This document shows positions 63,595 through 64,000 of a stretch of DNA of 64,000 nucleotides, one piece after another; position 1 is the stretch's first letter; every line of letters begins with the position of its first letter. The notes beneath the pieces were generated by a model that was given only the letters and a program-made list of their open reading frames with translations, did no database searches and was not told where the DNA came from. The DNA is taken from NCBI RefSeq assembly GCF_900106765.1, contig NZ_FNNG01000006.1, positions 1 to 64,000 of the forward strand, read 5' to 3'. This DNA comes from Tepidimicrobium xylanilyticum (GTDB taxonomy: Bacteria > Bacillota > Clostridia > Tissierellales > Tepidimicrobiaceae). A program made the position numbers and the translations under genes.

Positions 63595-64000
63595 TATAAG
63601 TTCACCATCCCAACGGATTGAACTTCTACTGAAGGTTCAATTTCATTATATGATAAAACAATTAAATCTCGAGTCATCTGTTCTGTTAATCGTTTAAAAT
63701 ATAATCTCACTATCGGAGCAGTTAAAATTATAGGTTGTTGTCCAACAGAGGTAAGCCTTTGTACTGCTTTTAATGTATTGTTTAGTATTCTTTGAGCTAT
63801 ATTTGGCTCCAAAGTTAAATAGGAGCCGGTTTCTGTTTTATTTATGGACTTCATAATTATATCTTCGACTTCACTATCTAAGGTTATTACATTTAAAGTG
63901 CTATTTTCAACATATTTATTAGTTATATACCCAGATAACCTCTGTCTAACATATTCAGTTAATAAATCTACATCTCTTGTTACATTTCCATAATCAGCTA
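63594..64000 (-). CDS. flhA: Flagellar export protein FlhA, C-terminal part (runs off the window)
   Basis: The last ~135 residues of the cytoplasmic domain of the flagellar type III export gate. It reads ADYGNVTRDVDLLTEYVRQRLSG and then TLEPNIAQRILNNTLKAV, with PIILTAPIVRLYFKRLTEQ and the conserved VLSYNEI. The frame stays open to position 64000; the N-terminal membrane part is outside the window. It is first of the fla/che genes seen here. Confidence 0.93.
   Translation of the reverse strand, partial: ADYGNVTRDVDLLTEYVRQRLSGYITNKYVENSTLNVITLDSEVEDIIMKSINKTETGSYLTLEPNIAQRILNNTLKAVQRLTSVGQQPIILTAPIVRLYFKRLTEQMTRDLIVLSYNEIEPSVEVQSVGMVNL

Noticed and set aside
1-64000. CRISPR arrays, tRNA or rRNA genes, prophage
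   Set aside because: Reading both strands showed no regularly spaced repeats, no tRNA-like clusters or rRNA sequence, and no phage structural genes.

Overview
The window is a chromosomal segment of a low-GC, endospore-forming, flagellated member of the Firmicutes (Clostridia-like; a Tissierellia-type organism is only a guess). AT-rich sequence, AGGAGG-type ribosome sites, many TTG/GTG starts, PolC, SigD, RNase Y, SpoVS duplicates, TepA, YlmC/YmxH and a YlxY-like deacetylase all point that way. No rRNA, tRNA, CRISPR or prophage was seen. The only mobile DNA is the 3' end of an IS3-family transposase at the left edge.

Layout. (1) 0-9.8 kb, plus strand: IS3 remnant, MerR regulator, a 48-aa Cys-rich protein, then miaB-mutS-mutL-miaA-hfq and a YnbB-like PLP enzyme. 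(2) 9.8-13.1 kb: lexA divergent from the SOS division inhibitor yneA with three LexA boxes between them, a Xer-type tyrosine recombinase, a largely gene-free stretch, and a ThiF-like E1 protein. The coding strand switches here, and two Xer-arm-like sequences lie nearby. (3) 13.2-18.1 kb, minus strand: aminotransferase, PadR/PHP pair, two tandem identical spoVS genes behind a sigma-H-like promoter, and rny, whose full-length frame has no ATG/GTG/TTG start. (4) 18.2-22.7 kb: recA (with LexA box) followed by an Mre11/SbcD-like nuclease and a Rad50/SbcC-like ATPase split over separate genes. (5) 22.8-31.8 kb: cinA, pgsA, rimO, ftsK/spoIIIE, tepA, ylmC, dut, an M16 peptidase and a deacetylase. (6) 31.9-41.6 kb: pnp, rpsO, ribF, truB, nrnA, rbfA, infB, ylxR, nusA, rimP. 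(7) 41.8-53.2 kb: polC, mgtC-like, ispG, rseP, cdsA, uppS, frr, pyrH, tsf, rpsB. (8) 53.4-64 kb: tail of the flagellar/chemotaxis operon (SwrB-like, a hypothetical protein, fapA, sigD, cheD, cheC, cheW, cheA, cheB, ycgR, flhG, flhF, 3' end of flhA).

How it fits together. From 64 kb leftward the order follows the classic Bacillus fla/che - rpsB - polC - nusA/infB - pnp - recA - rny - spoVS backbone. The next backbone block (miaB to ynbB/lexA) is present but inverted, so genes from both sides converge at about 10-13 kb. The items most worth a second look are the split Rad50-like module downstream of recA, the non-canonical start of RNase Y, the twin spoVS genes, and the possible replication-terminus/dif neighbourhood.
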